Assembly: GCF_003226565.1 (NCBI RefSeq)
Contig: NZ_QKOE01000009.1
Location: 101,099-165,098, forward strand
Length of the DNA stretch: 64,000 nucleotides
Source of the DNA: Parazoarcus communis SWub3 = DSM 12120
GTDB taxonomy: Bacteria > Pseudomonadota > Gammaproteobacteria > Burkholderiales > Rhodocyclaceae
Direction of reading: 5' to 3'
The notes under the pieces were generated by a model. That model saw only the letters and a list, made by a program, of their open reading frames with translations, had not been told where the DNA came from and did no database searches. Shown here piece after piece: positions 40,144-49,814 of the stretch; the stretch's first letter is position 1, and each line of letters begins with the position of its first letter. The position numbers were made by a program, and so were the translations under genes.

Positions 40144-41451
40144 TCAGTTCGATTTGGGCAGGATGCGCAGCTTGATGGCGTCGGCGCAGGCTACGCCGGA
40201 CCGGACTGCGGATTCCAGCGTGGCGGGGTAGTCGGATTCGATGTAGTCGCCAGCCAGCCACAGGCCGGACACCGGAGTCTGTATACCAGGCCGCATCAGT
40301 CCGGTGCGGCAGGCGAATGTGGCTCTTTTCTCGACGATGACCTGAGACCACTGCGGCGCGGGTAGCCGTGTGCCGAGTTCGCGCTCGAGCTGAGCATGGA
40401 CGGCGACGATCAGTGCGTCATGTTCTACGTTTTCGTGCGCACCGCTGGCGCTGATCACACAGGCCAGCAGGCCAGCTGGCCCACCCAGGCGACCACGATC
40501 GAACGCCCACTGCGCGGGTCCGTCCGCCAGCCCGATCATGGCATCAGGCAGCTTTACGGTGTCGCCCAACGCGAGGTAGAGCGTGGTGATCGGTTCGTGG
40601 GGCAAGGCCTCGATCTGAGCTGCGAGGCGATCTGCCTGGCCTGTGGAGCGCAGTAGCGTCACCGTATGGTAGGGCGCAGTGGCCAGGACCACATGGGACC
40701 AGGACTGCCCGCTGGGGTCGCCGTCGAGCGTCAGGCCGTATTCGCCCGGGTGGATGCCGGCAATCGGGTTGCCGGTACGCAGCTTGCCACGACGGGTGGC
40801 GAGATAACGCGCGGCCTGAACCGGGAACAGCTCCGACAGATCAACACGCGGTATCAGGAGTTCGCTGGCCGCGGCAGACGCCCCCAGGCTGTCGCGCAGT
40901 ACATTGGCAAAGATCTGCGCCGACGCTTCGGCGCTGGGTGTGTTGAGCGCGGCCAGGCAGAGCGGCACCCACACCAGATCGCGCAAGCGCGCGGTCTGCC
41001 GGGTCGTGGTCAGCAGCCCGTCCACCGTCAGTTCGGCAGGCAGGCGGAAGCGGTTGCGCTTGAGCATGCGCATCAGTCTGAGCATGGCCAGACGATCCCG
41101 GCCATCCAGGCCGCGGGCCAGCAGCAGACCGAGGGCTAGATGGAAAGGGGCCGGCAGAGGCGCAGCGCGCAGATTGAGATGACCCGGAAAATGCAGCGTC
41201 AACGGCAGGCGTTCGAGTTGGCGCGGGCTGCCGCCAGTCAGTCGCAGCAAACGGGTCAGTTCGGTATAAGCCCCGATCAGGATGTGCTGGCCGTTGTCGA
41301 CCACCCAGCCGTCCTTGCGTACCACGCGAGCGCGCCCGCCCAACACATGCGAGCGCTCGAACACGGTGACATGGATGCCTGCACGCGCAAGCTCCACAGC
41401 ACAGGCCATGCCCGCGTAGCCAGCACCGATGACTGCGACTGTCGGCACCAT
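40144..41451 (-). CDS. hpnE: Hydroxysqualene dehydroxylase HpnE
   Basis: This 435-residue FAD enzyme has the N-terminal dinucleotide fold (VAVIGAGYAGMACAVELARAG) and the amine-oxidase/phytoene-desaturase pattern (GGRARVVRKDGWVVDNGQHILIGAY), with a C-terminal FAD contact (GLWLAGDYIESDYPATLESAV). HpnE reduces hydroxysqualene to squalene, the last step of the HpnCDE route. It lies 7 bp after hpnD. Confidence 0.94.
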   Translation of the reverse strand: MVPTVAVIGAGYAGMACAVELARAGIHVTVFERSHVLGGRARVVRKDGWVVDNGQHILIGAYTELTRLLRLTGGSPRQLERLPLTLHFPGHLNLRAAPLPAPFHLALGLLLARGLDGRDRLAMLRLMRMLKRNRFRLPAELTVDGLLTTTRQTARLRDLVWVPLCLAALNTPSAEASAQIFANVLRDSLGASAAASELLIPRVDLSELFPVQAARYLATRRGKLRTGNPIAGIHPGEYGLTLDGDPSGQSWSHVVLATAPYHTVTLLRSTGQADRLAAQIEALPHEPITTLYLALGDTVKLPDAMIGLADGPAQWAFDRGRLGGPAGLLACVISASGAHENVEHDALIVAVHAQLERELGTRLPAPQWSQVIVEKRATFACRTGLMRPGIQTPVSGLWLAGDYIESDYPATLESAVRSGVACADAIKLRILPKSN

Positions 41452-41458
41452 TTCGCGC

Positions 41459-42292
41459 TTATCCCTTCATCCAGGTCCAGCCAGCCAACCAGACCTTGCG
41501 CAGTGGGGTCAGTGATGTCCGCCGGTCCAGCACCAGAAAACCATCGCGGGCGATTTCGCGCAACAAGGTGCGGTAAATGGCTGCCATCACCAGACCGGGG
41601 CGTTGGCTCTTGCGGTCGACCTTGGGCAGCTGTGCAAAAGCCTGGTCGTAGAACTGCTGGGCACGTTCGTACTGAAACTGCATCAGACGACGGAAGTTGT
41701 CAGTGTAGCGGGCTTCGAGAATGTCCTTGGCAGGCACTTCGAAACGCTGCAGATCCTCGATGGGCAGGTAGATACGACCGCGCCGTGCATCTTCGCCGAC
41801 GTCGCGGATGATGTTGGTCAGCTGGAAAGCCATGCCCAGGTCGTGGGCGTATTTTTGCGTCTGCCGGTCGGTGTAGCCGAAGATCTCGGCCGCCAGCAGG
41901 CCGACGACGCTGGCAACGCGGTAACAGTAAAGCTGCAGCCCCTTGAAGTCGAGATAGCGGGTTTGCTGCAGATCCATGGCCATGCCGTCGATGATCTCGA
42001 GCAATTGTTCGCGCGGCAGGTTGAAGCGGGTCATGATGTCCTTGAGCGCGTGGCCGACCGGATGGGTGGGCGTGCCATCGAAGACCCGGGCGATCTCCTG
42101 ACGCCACCACTCGAGCTTGGTCTGGGCCAGGGAAACGTCATGGCACTCATCCACCACATCATCGACTTCACGACAGAAGGCGTAAAGTGCGGTGATCGCC
42201 TGGCGCCGTTCTGGCGGCAGGAACATGAAACTGTAGTAGAAGCTGGAGCCGCTGGCTGCAGCCTTGTCCTGGCAATAGTCGTGTGGGTTCAT
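41459..42292 (-). CDS. hpnD: Presqualene diphosphate synthase HpnD
   Basis: From ATG 42292 (MNPHDYCQDKAAASG) the protein has 277 residues. Two Asp-rich prenyl-diphosphate motifs of the squalene/phytoene synthase family are seen: FCREVDDVVDECHD and NIIRDVGEDARRGRIYLP. It joins two farnesyl diphosphates to presqualene diphosphate. Its start overlaps the hpnC stop (ATGA). Confidence 0.94.
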   Translation of the reverse strand: MNPHDYCQDKAAASGSSFYYSFMFLPPERRQAITALYAFCREVDDVVDECHDVSLAQTKLEWWRQEIARVFDGTPTHPVGHALKDIMTRFNLPREQLLEIIDGMAMDLQQTRYLDFKGLQLYCYRVASVVGLLAAEIFGYTDRQTQKYAHDLGMAFQLTNIIRDVGEDARRGRIYLPIEDLQRFEVPAKDILEARYTDNFRRLMQFQYERAQQFYDQAFAQLPKVDRKSQRPGLVMAAIYRTLLREIARDGFLVLDRRTSLTPLRKVWLAGWTWMKG

Positions 42293-43125
42293 TGATCGTT
42301 CTTCTTCAGACACAGGGCATTCCAGGCCACCACCAGCCAATCGGCTCGCCCGAGTTTGGGGCGGTGGCGGAAGACATCGTACCCAGCCGCCTCGATGCGG
42401 GAAAGGATGCGCAAACCGCCCGCCACCACCAGGCGAAGCTCCAGCCCGATGCGGCCGGGCAGGCGGTGGGCCAGTGGGGCGCCCGCCAGCATCATCGCAC
42501 GGGCACGCTCGACTTCGAACTTCAACAAGGCTTGCCAGCGTGCGTCACAACATTGCGCGTCGATATCCGCTTCGGTCACGCCGAATCGCTGGAGACTGTC
42601 CTGCGGCAGGTAAATACGCTGCTTGCGCCAGTCGATGGCAACGTCCTGCCAGAAGTTGATCAACTGCAGGCTGCTGCATATCCTGTCCGAACAGTTCAAG
42701 TTGTCCGGCGTCGCAGCGCCGTAAAGATGCAGCATCAGGCGGCCGACGGGATTGGCGGAGCGACGACAGTAGTCGAGCAATTCGTCGAAGTCGGCATAGC
42801 GGGTCTTGCCGACATCCTGGCTGAAGGCGTCGAGCAGGTCGCGCAGCAACTGCACCGGCAACTGGTGTCGGCGAATGGCGTCACCAAGGCGTGCGAACAT
42901 CGCCGCCAGGCTCGGGTCGCTGACAGCTTGCCCACGCTCCACTGCGTTGAGCGCGTTGCGATAGTCGTTGAGCCGGGCCAGACGTTCGATCGGTTTGGCA
43001 TCTCCTTCATCGGCCACATCGTCCGCGCTGCGAGCAAAGGCATAGATGGCCTCGACCGGCTCACGCAGATGCGCGGGCAGCAACAGGGAAGCGACCGGAA
43101 AGTTTTCGTAATGATCGACGGGCAT
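42289..43125 (-). CDS. hpnC: Hydroxysqualene synthase HpnC
   Basis: The start at 43125 (MPVDHYENFPVASLLLP) matches the family N-terminus and gives 278 residues; the longer open frame overlaps the divergent ABC gene. Motifs are FARSADDVADEGD and NFWQDVAIDWRKQRIYLP. It converts presqualene diphosphate to hydroxysqualene. First of the hpnCDE operon, which supplies squalene for hopanoids; squalene-hopene cyclase is not in the window. Confidence 0.93.
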   Translation of the reverse strand: MPVDHYENFPVASLLLPAHLREPVEAIYAFARSADDVADEGDAKPIERLARLNDYRNALNAVERGQAVSDPSLAAMFARLGDAIRRHQLPVQLLRDLLDAFSQDVGKTRYADFDELLDYCRRSANPVGRLMLHLYGAATPDNLNCSDRICSSLQLINFWQDVAIDWRKQRIYLPQDSLQRFGVTEADIDAQCCDARWQALLKFEVERARAMMLAGAPLAHRLPGRIGLELRLVVAGGLRILSRIEAAGYDVFRHRPKLGRADWLVVAWNALCLKKNDQ

Positions 43126-43258
43126 GCGCTGGCGGTGGAGTGGGGCAGTCCTACGGTGTCCGTCAGCAGGACGATCCTGCTGGCGAGGGTAGGGCGGCCG
43201 GAGTATAAGCGATGTCGGCGTCCGGGCACTTCCGGCATCGTCTTTGGTCATTGCTGCC

Positions 43259-43936
43259 ATGCTCAAAATACTCCAACTCGACAAAACACTCCCCGGCCCA
43301 CCCACGCGGCAGATTTTTTCCGGTCTGGCACTCGAAATTGCCGCAGGTGAATGCGTAGCGATCACCGGCGAGTCCGGTGTCGGCAAATCGACCTTGCTCA
43401 ACTGCATTGCTGGCTTGGAGCCGCCCAGCGCCGGCAGCATCCGGGTCGACGGAACGGAACTGGTCGGTCTGAACGACGATGCACTATCGGCGATCCGGCG
43501 TCAGAGATTCGGCTTTGTGTTCCAGGCTTTTCATGTGCTCCCCCACCTCAATTTGCTACACAACGTCGCCTTGCCCTTGTGGCTGACCGGACACACTGAC
43601 AACGCCGCCGAGCACGTGGCGCAGGCCATGCTGACGCGGGTCGGTCTGGGACAGCGCAGCGGCGACTGGCCCAGTCAGCTGTCTGGCGGCGAGTTGCAGC
43701 GGGTAGCGATCGCACGTGCGCTGGTGCATCGTCCAGCGGTGGTGCTGGCCGACGAGCCGACGGGAAATCTGGACCCTGCGCGAGCGTCCGAAGTGCTTGA
43801 TCTGTTGCTCGACAGCATCCGTGAAAGCGGAGCGGCCGGCTTGCTGGTGACACACTCGCTGCAAGCTGCGAAACGTGCAGATCGCATCCTGGAGCTCACT
43901 GCGGAAGGTCTGGTCGAACGGACGGATCACGCATGA
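43259..43936 (+). CDS. ABC transporter ATPase of an FtsX-type exporter
   Basis: From ATG 43259 the protein has 225 residues with Walker A (GESGVGKST), Q-loop (FVFQAFHVLPHLN), signature (LSGGELQRVAIARA), Walker B (VVLADEPTGNLD) and His switch (LLVTHSLQA). It belongs to the MacB/LolD group. It overlaps the permease gene by 4 bp and is divergent from hpnC. With the permease and lipocalin it forms a three-gene unit. Confidence 0.92.
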   Translation: MLKILQLDKTLPGPPTRQIFSGLALEIAAGECVAITGESGVGKSTLLNCIAGLEPPSAGSIRVDGTELVGLNDDALSAIRRQRFGFVFQAFHVLPHLNLLHNVALPLWLTGHTDNAAEHVAQAMLTRVGLGQRSGDWPSQLSGGELQRVAIARALVHRPAVVLADEPTGNLDPARASEVLDLLLDSIRESGAAGLLVTHSLQAAKRADRILELTAEGLVERTDHA

Positions 43937-46449
43937 ACCGTAAGCTCGCAGGCTTGTTCATTGCCAGTCTGTTTCATCGCCCGTTCGCGAGCCTGCTGTC
44001 ACTGCTCGCGATTGCGCTCGGTGTTGCCCTGGGTCTGGCCGTGCAGCTCATCCATGGCGCTGCGCTGGACGAGTTCGGCCGCAGCGCACGTGAGTTGGCT
44101 GGCGAGGCTGATCTACAGGTTGTTGGCAGCCGGGAAGGTTTTGACGAGTCGTTGTATTGGGTTCTTGCCCAGCGCAAGGAAGTGAGCGAGGCCAGCCCGG
44201 TGATCGAAGTCGAGGCCAGATTGCCGGGACGGGACCGGAGTTTGCGAATTTATGGTGTCGATGTGTTCCGGGTGGTGCATGTTCAAGCCGCGCTGGTGCC
44301 CCAGATTGATGAGGGGGGCGACCGTCTTGCGACGCTGGATCGGGACACCGTCTTCCTGACCGCAGCCGCCCGGGCCATGATGGATGGACGCGAGGCGTTT
44401 GAGGTGCAGTCGGGGGTGAATGTTCACACCTTGCGGATTGCGGGGGCCGTGCCAGGTGCAATGGCGGGGCAGGCGTATGGCGTGATGGATATTGCCGCCG
44501 TACAGCAGACCTTTGATCACCTCGGCCGCCTGAGCCGAATCGATCTGCGTCTGGCGCCTGGCGTGCGCCGTGAGGAGGCCCGCGTCACGTTGCTTGACTT
44601 GATGCCGCCGGGCGTCGAAATCCGTACGCCAGAGGCAAGCAGTGGCGAGATCATGGCCTTGTCGCGCGCCTACCGGGTCAACCTGACCATGCTCGCTGCG
44701 ATTGCGCTGCTGACGGGAGGGTTTCTCATTTTCTCGACACAGTGGTTGTCGGTGGTGCGACGTCGCCGCGAGTTTGCCGTGTTGCGGGCGCTCGGCATGG
44801 CGCGTGCAGACCTGCTCAGGGGCGTGCTAATTGAAGGGGGGCTGACCGGGCTGGTAGGCGGTCTGCTTGGACTGGTGCTGGGACATGGGGTCACAGTGCT
44901 TGCCTTCGAGCTGATTGGTGGTGACCTGGGGGCGGGATACTTCACCGATATCCGGCCCGAACTGGTGATCTCGCCTGCAGTGAATGCGGCTTACCTTGCA
45001 TTGGGCATACTCGCCGGGGTGGCGGGTGCATGGCTGCCTGCACGGGATGCGGCGCGGGCCCAGCCTGCCGTCGCGTTAAAAGCGGGTTCCGCCGAGGGGG
45101 TGGTGCAACAGATTGGACGTGGCCGTTCGCCGGCCGTGCTGGGCTGCCTGATGCTGGCAGCGCTGGTTTGCCAGCTGCCACCGATAGCCTGGACTCCAGT
45201 CGGTGGCTATCTTGCGATTGCACTGGTGTTGTGTGCAGCAGTGTTGGTGTTGCCTGGATGCACCCGGTTTGCAGTGCGGCTACTCGATTTTGGCAGAGGC
45301 GTGCTGTGGCGCCTGGCCCGAGGCCGTTTGTCGGCCATACCTGGGCAGGCGGTGGTGGCAGGCGCGGGCGTGGTGACAAGTGTGGCGCTCGCGGTGTCGA
45401 TGGCAGTGATGGTGAGCTCGTTCAGGGTGTCGGTTGATGACTGGCTGAGCAAGGTGCTGCCGGCCGATCTCTATCTGCGGGCGTCTGCCTCGTCATCGAC
45501 GGGCTATCTCGATGCCAGTGCGCTGGCCTGGATCAGCGGCTTGCCGGGGGTGTCCAGTCTTACGCCACTACGTGCGCAGACACTGCGCCTGATAGACGGT
45601 CGCCCACCCGTGACCCTGATTGCGCGCGACGTAGAGGGTGGCGTGGCCTTGCCATTGGTGTCCGTGGCAGCACCGGAAAAGGGGGGCGCGGCTGACGGTG
45701 AGGCGCTACCTTCGGTATGGATCTCCGAAACCCTGGTAGACCTGCTGGGGTTGGCGCCTGGCATGCGGCTTGATCTGCCCCTTGGCGGCAGCCGGGTAGG
45801 ATTTCGGGTGGCTGGGGTGTGGCGTGACTACGCCCGACAGAACGGTGCTGTGATCATCGAACGCTCGATTTATCTCGAGTTGACCCGCGATGATCGGGTC
45901 AATGATGTTGCCATCGAGCTCACAGACCCTGGACTGGCAGATGAGATCAGTGTGGCGCTGAGGTCCCGGTTCGGCGCTGATCGAATCGAGATCGCCCGCC
46001 GCGACGAAATCCGGGCACTCAGTCTGGCAATTTTTGATCGTACGTTCCTGATCACCTATCTGATGGAGGCGGTTGCCATTCTGATCGGACTATTTGGTGT
46101 CGCAGCGACCTTTGCCGCGCTCGCCACCGCGCGCCGCGGAGAATTTGCGCTGCTGCGCCACCTGGGCGTGAGACGTCGGGAGATTGCGCGACTGATTGCG
46201 TTCGAAGGGGGGCTGACGGCCTTCGCAGGGGTCATGGTGGGAATGCTCGCAGGGGGGGCGGTGGCGTGGATCCTGATCGAGGTGGTGAATCGTCAGAGTT
46301 TTCACTGGAGCATGGACGTGCATGTGCCAACGCTGGGTTTGGCGCTGTTTGGGTTGAGCATGGTGCTGCTGGCGGCCTGTGTGGCACCGCTGGCTGCGGC
46401 GAATGCAATGCGGCAATCGGCCGTGCAGGCGGTCAAGGAGGATTGGTGA
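43933..46449 (+). CDS. FtsX-like ABC permease (large, two FtsX domains)
   Basis: This 838-residue membrane protein has an N-terminal helix, a ~220-residue periplasmic domain, three helices (~250-400), further helices (~395-500), a second periplasmic domain and a C-terminal FtsX core of three helices (~690-830). This is the AttF/AttG- or YbbP-like layout with duplicated MacB/FtsX modules. It probably extracts a lipid or lipoprotein substrate from the inner membrane together with the preceding ATPase; the substrate is unknown. Confidence 0.9.
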   Translation: MNRKLAGLFIASLFHRPFASLLSLLAIALGVALGLAVQLIHGAALDEFGRSARELAGEADLQVVGSREGFDESLYWVLAQRKEVSEASPVIEVEARLPGRDRSLRIYGVDVFRVVHVQAALVPQIDEGGDRLATLDRDTVFLTAAARAMMDGREAFEVQSGVNVHTLRIAGAVPGAMAGQAYGVMDIAAVQQTFDHLGRLSRIDLRLAPGVRREEARVTLLDLMPPGVEIRTPEASSGEIMALSRAYRVNLTMLAAIALLTGGFLIFSTQWLSVVRRRREFAVLRALGMARADLLRGVLIEGGLTGLVGGLLGLVLGHGVTVLAFELIGGDLGAGYFTDIRPELVISPAVNAAYLALGILAGVAGAWLPARDAARAQPAVALKAGSAEGVVQQIGRGRSPAVLGCLMLAALVCQLPPIAWTPVGGYLAIALVLCAAVLVLPGCTRFAVRLLDFGRGVLWRLARGRLSAIPGQAVVAGAGVVTSVALAVSMAVMVSSFRVSVDDWLSKVLPADLYLRASASSSTGYLDASALAWISGLPGVSSLTPLRAQTLRLIDGRPPVTLIARDVEGGVALPLVSVAAPEKGGAADGEALPSVWISETLVDLLGLAPGMRLDLPLGGSRVGFRVAGVWRDYARQNGAVIIERSIYLELTRDDRVNDVAIELTDPGLADEISVALRSRFGADRIEIARRDEIRALSLAIFDRTFLITYLMEAVAILIGLFGVAATFAALATARRGEFALLRHLGVRRREIARLIAFEGGLTAFAGVMVGMLAGGAVAWILIEVVNRQSFHWSMDVHVPTLGLALFGLSMVLLAACVAPLAAANAMRQSAVQAVKEDW

Positions 46450-46541
46450 GTACAACAAACCGTGAAATGTCGCTTCGCCATACCTTTTGGGGAGGATTGT
46501 GCTCAATAGACGGCACCGTTTACAAGGATGTCTGGAAACGC

Positions 46542-47717
46542 ATGTGCGGAACCTTGCGAAACGAGGTATTTGTCGCCTTGTGGCGGCTGCTCGCTGTCGG
46601 TGTATTGGGTCTCGTGTCCCCCCCGGGCGCCATCGCTGGGGGGGCGACAGACGAGACGTCGAGTACGCGCGCCGACGCCTATCCTGAGGTCATGAAAGGC
46701 ATTGAGCTGAGCTTTCCACGGGATCATGGTGCCCATCCGGATTTTCGCACCGAGTGGTGGTATGTGACCGGTTGGCTCAATGATACCGATGGGCATGAGC
46801 GGGGCTTTCAGGTGACCTTCTTCCGGGTTCGCCCACGCCCGGAAAATCCCGGAGCGAGTCGTTTTGCGCCGGGTCAGTTGATCCTCGCCCATGCCGCCAT
46901 CGCCGATCCGAAGTACGGACGCCTGCTGCACGCGGAGCGGAGCGAACGTTTGCTGCCACCACTGAACGATATTGGACTGGATCACACCAAGATCAAACTG
47001 CGCGACTGGACATTGGCATGGACGCAAGTGGACGGCGTAACGGGCGGGTATCGCAGCCAGATCGACGCCGGTGAGTTTGCACTGGATCTCAGCTTCATTC
47101 CGCAATCGCAGCCAGTGCTCAACGGAGCAGAGGGATACAGCCGCAAGGCACCGGACCCAAAGCTGGCCAGCTATTACTACAGCCGGCCACAGTTGCTGAC
47201 TCACGGCAGTTTGCGGATCGGGGCGGGCGAGCATGTGGTTCGCGGGCTTGCATGGCTGGATCATGAATGGTCCAGCGAAATCCTGCCGCAGAATGCGCGA
47301 GGCTGGGACTGGATCGGCATCAACCTGCACGACGGAGGCGGGCTGATGGCGTTTCAGATGCGTGGCGAGGAAGGCAAGGCACTGTGGACCGCCGGCACCC
47401 ATGCCATGGCAACAGGACAGCAGCAGACATTTGGCCCCGGTGAGGTTCGCTTCGAGCCGCTACGATACTGGCAGTCCCCGCGCACCGGTGCCCGGTATGT
47501 GGTGGAGTGGCGAGTGCACATCCCTCAGCGTGGCGGAAACTTGCCAGGCGATCTGCGCGTCGAGCCCTTGATGGACGATCAGGAACTGGATAGCCGGAGG
47601 TCCACCGGCGCGATCTATTGGGAGGGGGCCGTTCGATTGAAGGACGGTAACACCGGTGCGGAACTGGGACGCGGCTACCTGGAGATGACGGGCTACAGCC
47701 AGCGCCTGGACATGTAA
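46542..47717 (+). CDS. AttH/CrtC-like secreted lipocalin-fold protein
   Basis: From ATG 46542 (391 residues) the protein starts with a signal peptide (hydrophobic LLAVGVLGLVSPPGAIA). The frame is open back to GTG 46446, which would overlap the permease stop, so the start is not certain. The body has the AttH/carotenoid-hydratase pattern: FPRDHGAHPDFRTEWWYVTG, GFQVTFFRVRPR, WLDHEWSS and GRGYLEMTGY. AttH proteins accompany ATPase/FtsX permeases and probably bind a lipid in the periplasm. No carotenoid genes are nearby. Confidence 0.85.
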   Translation: MCGTLRNEVFVALWRLLAVGVLGLVSPPGAIAGGATDETSSTRADAYPEVMKGIELSFPRDHGAHPDFRTEWWYVTGWLNDTDGHERGFQVTFFRVRPRPENPGASRFAPGQLILAHAAIADPKYGRLLHAERSERLLPPLNDIGLDHTKIKLRDWTLAWTQVDGVTGGYRSQIDAGEFALDLSFIPQSQPVLNGAEGYSRKAPDPKLASYYYSRPQLLTHGSLRIGAGEHVVRGLAWLDHEWSSEILPQNARGWDWIGINLHDGGGLMAFQMRGEEGKALWTAGTHAMATGQQQTFGPGEVRFEPLRYWQSPRTGARYVVEWRVHIPQRGGNLPGDLRVEPLMDDQELDSRRSTGAIYWEGAVRLKDGNTGAELGRGYLEMTGYSQRLDM

Positions 47718-47735
47718 TGTCCCATCATCAAGGTC

Positions 47736-49814
47736 TCAATCCGGCAAGGGCTCGGTAGGCGAGATCAGCCGGCCCTGCGCATGCTGGAAACCATAATTAT
47801 GCAGGGCGTCGCGTAGCAGTTCGTCTTCCACTTCCGATGCAACAGTCGGGATATCGAGCGCATCGGCCATTCCGCAAAGAGCCTGAGCAAGGTTGCAGCC
47901 GGCCTCAAGACCATAGGATTCGACAAGGGTCTTCAGGCTGATCTTGACATAGTCGGGCCGCAGGCTACGCAGCAGGCCAATGGATGCACCGTCGAGTTTC
48001 TCAAGTGCAATCGAGGCACCGACGCGGCGCGCTTCGCGAACGAACTGTGCGCATTCGTCCGGCGCCTGCTCGGCAATGCTGGTGCGGAACTCCACCACCA
48101 GACGATCCGCCGGCATCCCGGTCGTCTGCAGCAGGGACTCCATCCGCGTCCAGTAGCGGGACGCCTGGGTGATGGATGCTGCGCTCAGGTTCAGGCTGAA
48201 GCGTAATGTGGGCATTGATGAACCCGCTCTGCGCGAAAGCGCAAAGCAAACCTGTTCAGCAACCCACAGATCCAGTTCCAACAGTTTGTCCGACGGCTCG
48301 ATGCTGGCCAGCAACTCCTTGGGGGAGGCGATCTCGTCGTCAGCACCGCGGGTGCGGAGCAGGATCTCGATCCACTCCGGCACATCGGCTCTGCCCAGGG
48401 TGACAATCTTCTGTTGGTGAAGACTCAGACGTCCGTACGGAATGCCACCGCTCAGTGGAGGGTCGTTGTTCAGGATGATATCGGTCTTGCGTCTGCCGCC
48501 GGATGCGTCGGGCTGGTACTCCACCACACGGTTCCGCCCACCTTTCTTTGCCGAATAGCAGGCTAGATCGGCCGCCACCAGCAGGTCGGCAGCACTGCTG
48601 GTTCTACCATCGATACGTACCAGACCGATACTGGCCCCAACCGAGAAGCGTCTTCCCTCCCACGTGAAGCGGAAGGTGGCGACGGCCTCGCGTAGCGACT
48701 CCGCCAAGCGGAGGGCGTCCTCCGGCCGGCAATCGTGCAGGATCAGCGCAAACTCATCGCCGCCAATACGGCAGATCAGATCCTCTGCCCTGACTCGCTG
48801 ACGAATCAAGCGCGCAATCTGCTGCAGTAGTTCATCGCCAGCGGCGTGTCCGCACGTGTCGTTGACGATCTTGAAGCGGTCAAGATCGATAAAGCACAGG
48901 GTGCCACGATCACCTGCGCGGCGCGACTGCGCGATCGCTTCTTCAAGAGCCTGTTCGAATGCACGTCGATTCGGGAGGCCGGTCAGGGGGTCATGGGTCG
49001 CTTGATGGGCCAGTTGCTCGGTGGCCTCATCAATGCGCATCTGCAGGGTCTTTTGCGCTTGAGAGATGGAGTTGGCCATGGAGTTGAAACCCAGTTGCAG
49101 TGCGCGCAACTCGTCGCTGCTGGCATCCTCTCCAACGCGGACATCCAGGTCTCCCCCTGCGATGCGGCGAACGGCACCAACCAGGCCTGCCAGTGGCGCA
49201 TTCACCGCACCCGCAAGGCGTGACGCAAGCACCCCGGCGAGCCCAAGCCCGATGAACAGGACAATGACCGTCGACAACACGATGTCACGCTTGTTGTTCG
49301 ACAAGGTCATGGTGTCTAGCTCGACATAAACCCAACCGATTGACTCTACGGGAGCCCTTGGGGCACCGCGCAGGTGCGGCTCCAGCCAGTCATCGACAAA
49401 CATGGGCGCAGATTCGACAGGTGCCGCAAATCCGGCACGGTCCTCACTGACGAACAGCTTTGTTGCGCTTTTGGTATTGGTCACCTCGTCACGATTGACA
49501 ATTCTCGGACGGCCGCTGACCGCAAGCAAACTGCCTTCCCGGTCGTAAATGGCTGCAGCGACGACATCGGGCTGCTCGAGTACCGCCTGCAGCAAGCTGC
49601 TCAAGGTCATCTGGTTGCCGGAGATGACGGCATACTCCGATGCTGGCGCCAGAAAGCTGACGATGGCAACGCCTCGCTCACTCAAGGCAGAATCCATCGA
49701 ATGCGTGCTTCGCACCAGGAAAAGCGTCGTCAACGCGGCGGCCAACAAGGCCGCTGGGAGCAACCCTACAGCCAACAGGCGCTTGCGAAGGGAGAGGCGG
49801 TTCAACAACATCAT
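47736..49814 (-). CDS. Membrane HAMP-GGDEF protein with degenerate EAL domain
   Basis: This 692-residue protein has a first helix (LLAVGLLPAALLAAALTTLFLV), a ~130-residue periplasmic sensor resembling that of BarA (LAPASEYAVISGNQ, PDVVAAAIYDREGSLLAVSG), a second helix, HAMP, a GGDEF domain with intact motif (CRIGGDEFALIL) and an EAL-like domain. In the EAL domain the metal-binding DDFGTG is replaced by EKLDGAS, and AEGVE by ASEVE, so phosphodiesterase activity is unlikely. It is probably a diguanylate cyclase controlled by a periplasmic signal. It overlaps the binding-protein gene by 4 bp. Confidence 0.92.
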   Translation of the reverse strand: MMLLNRLSLRKRLLAVGLLPAALLAAALTTLFLVRSTHSMDSALSERGVAIVSFLAPASEYAVISGNQMTLSSLLQAVLEQPDVVAAAIYDREGSLLAVSGRPRIVNRDEVTNTKSATKLFVSEDRAGFAAPVESAPMFVDDWLEPHLRGAPRAPVESIGWVYVELDTMTLSNNKRDIVLSTVIVLFIGLGLAGVLASRLAGAVNAPLAGLVGAVRRIAGGDLDVRVGEDASSDELRALQLGFNSMANSISQAQKTLQMRIDEATEQLAHQATHDPLTGLPNRRAFEQALEEAIAQSRRAGDRGTLCFIDLDRFKIVNDTCGHAAGDELLQQIARLIRQRVRAEDLICRIGGDEFALILHDCRPEDALRLAESLREAVATFRFTWEGRRFSVGASIGLVRIDGRTSSAADLLVAADLACYSAKKGGRNRVVEYQPDASGGRRKTDIILNNDPPLSGGIPYGRLSLHQQKIVTLGRADVPEWIEILLRTRGADDEIASPKELLASIEPSDKLLELDLWVAEQVCFALSRRAGSSMPTLRFSLNLSAASITQASRYWTRMESLLQTTGMPADRLVVEFRTSIAEQAPDECAQFVREARRVGASIALEKLDGASIGLLRSLRPDYVKISLKTLVESYGLEAGCNLAQALCGMADALDIPTVASEVEDELLRDALHNYGFQHAQGRLISPTEPLPD

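Noticed and set aside
42283..43350. An open frame antisense to hpnC
   Set aside because: hpnC motifs on the minus strand are decisive and the antisense frame crosses the ABC gene start.
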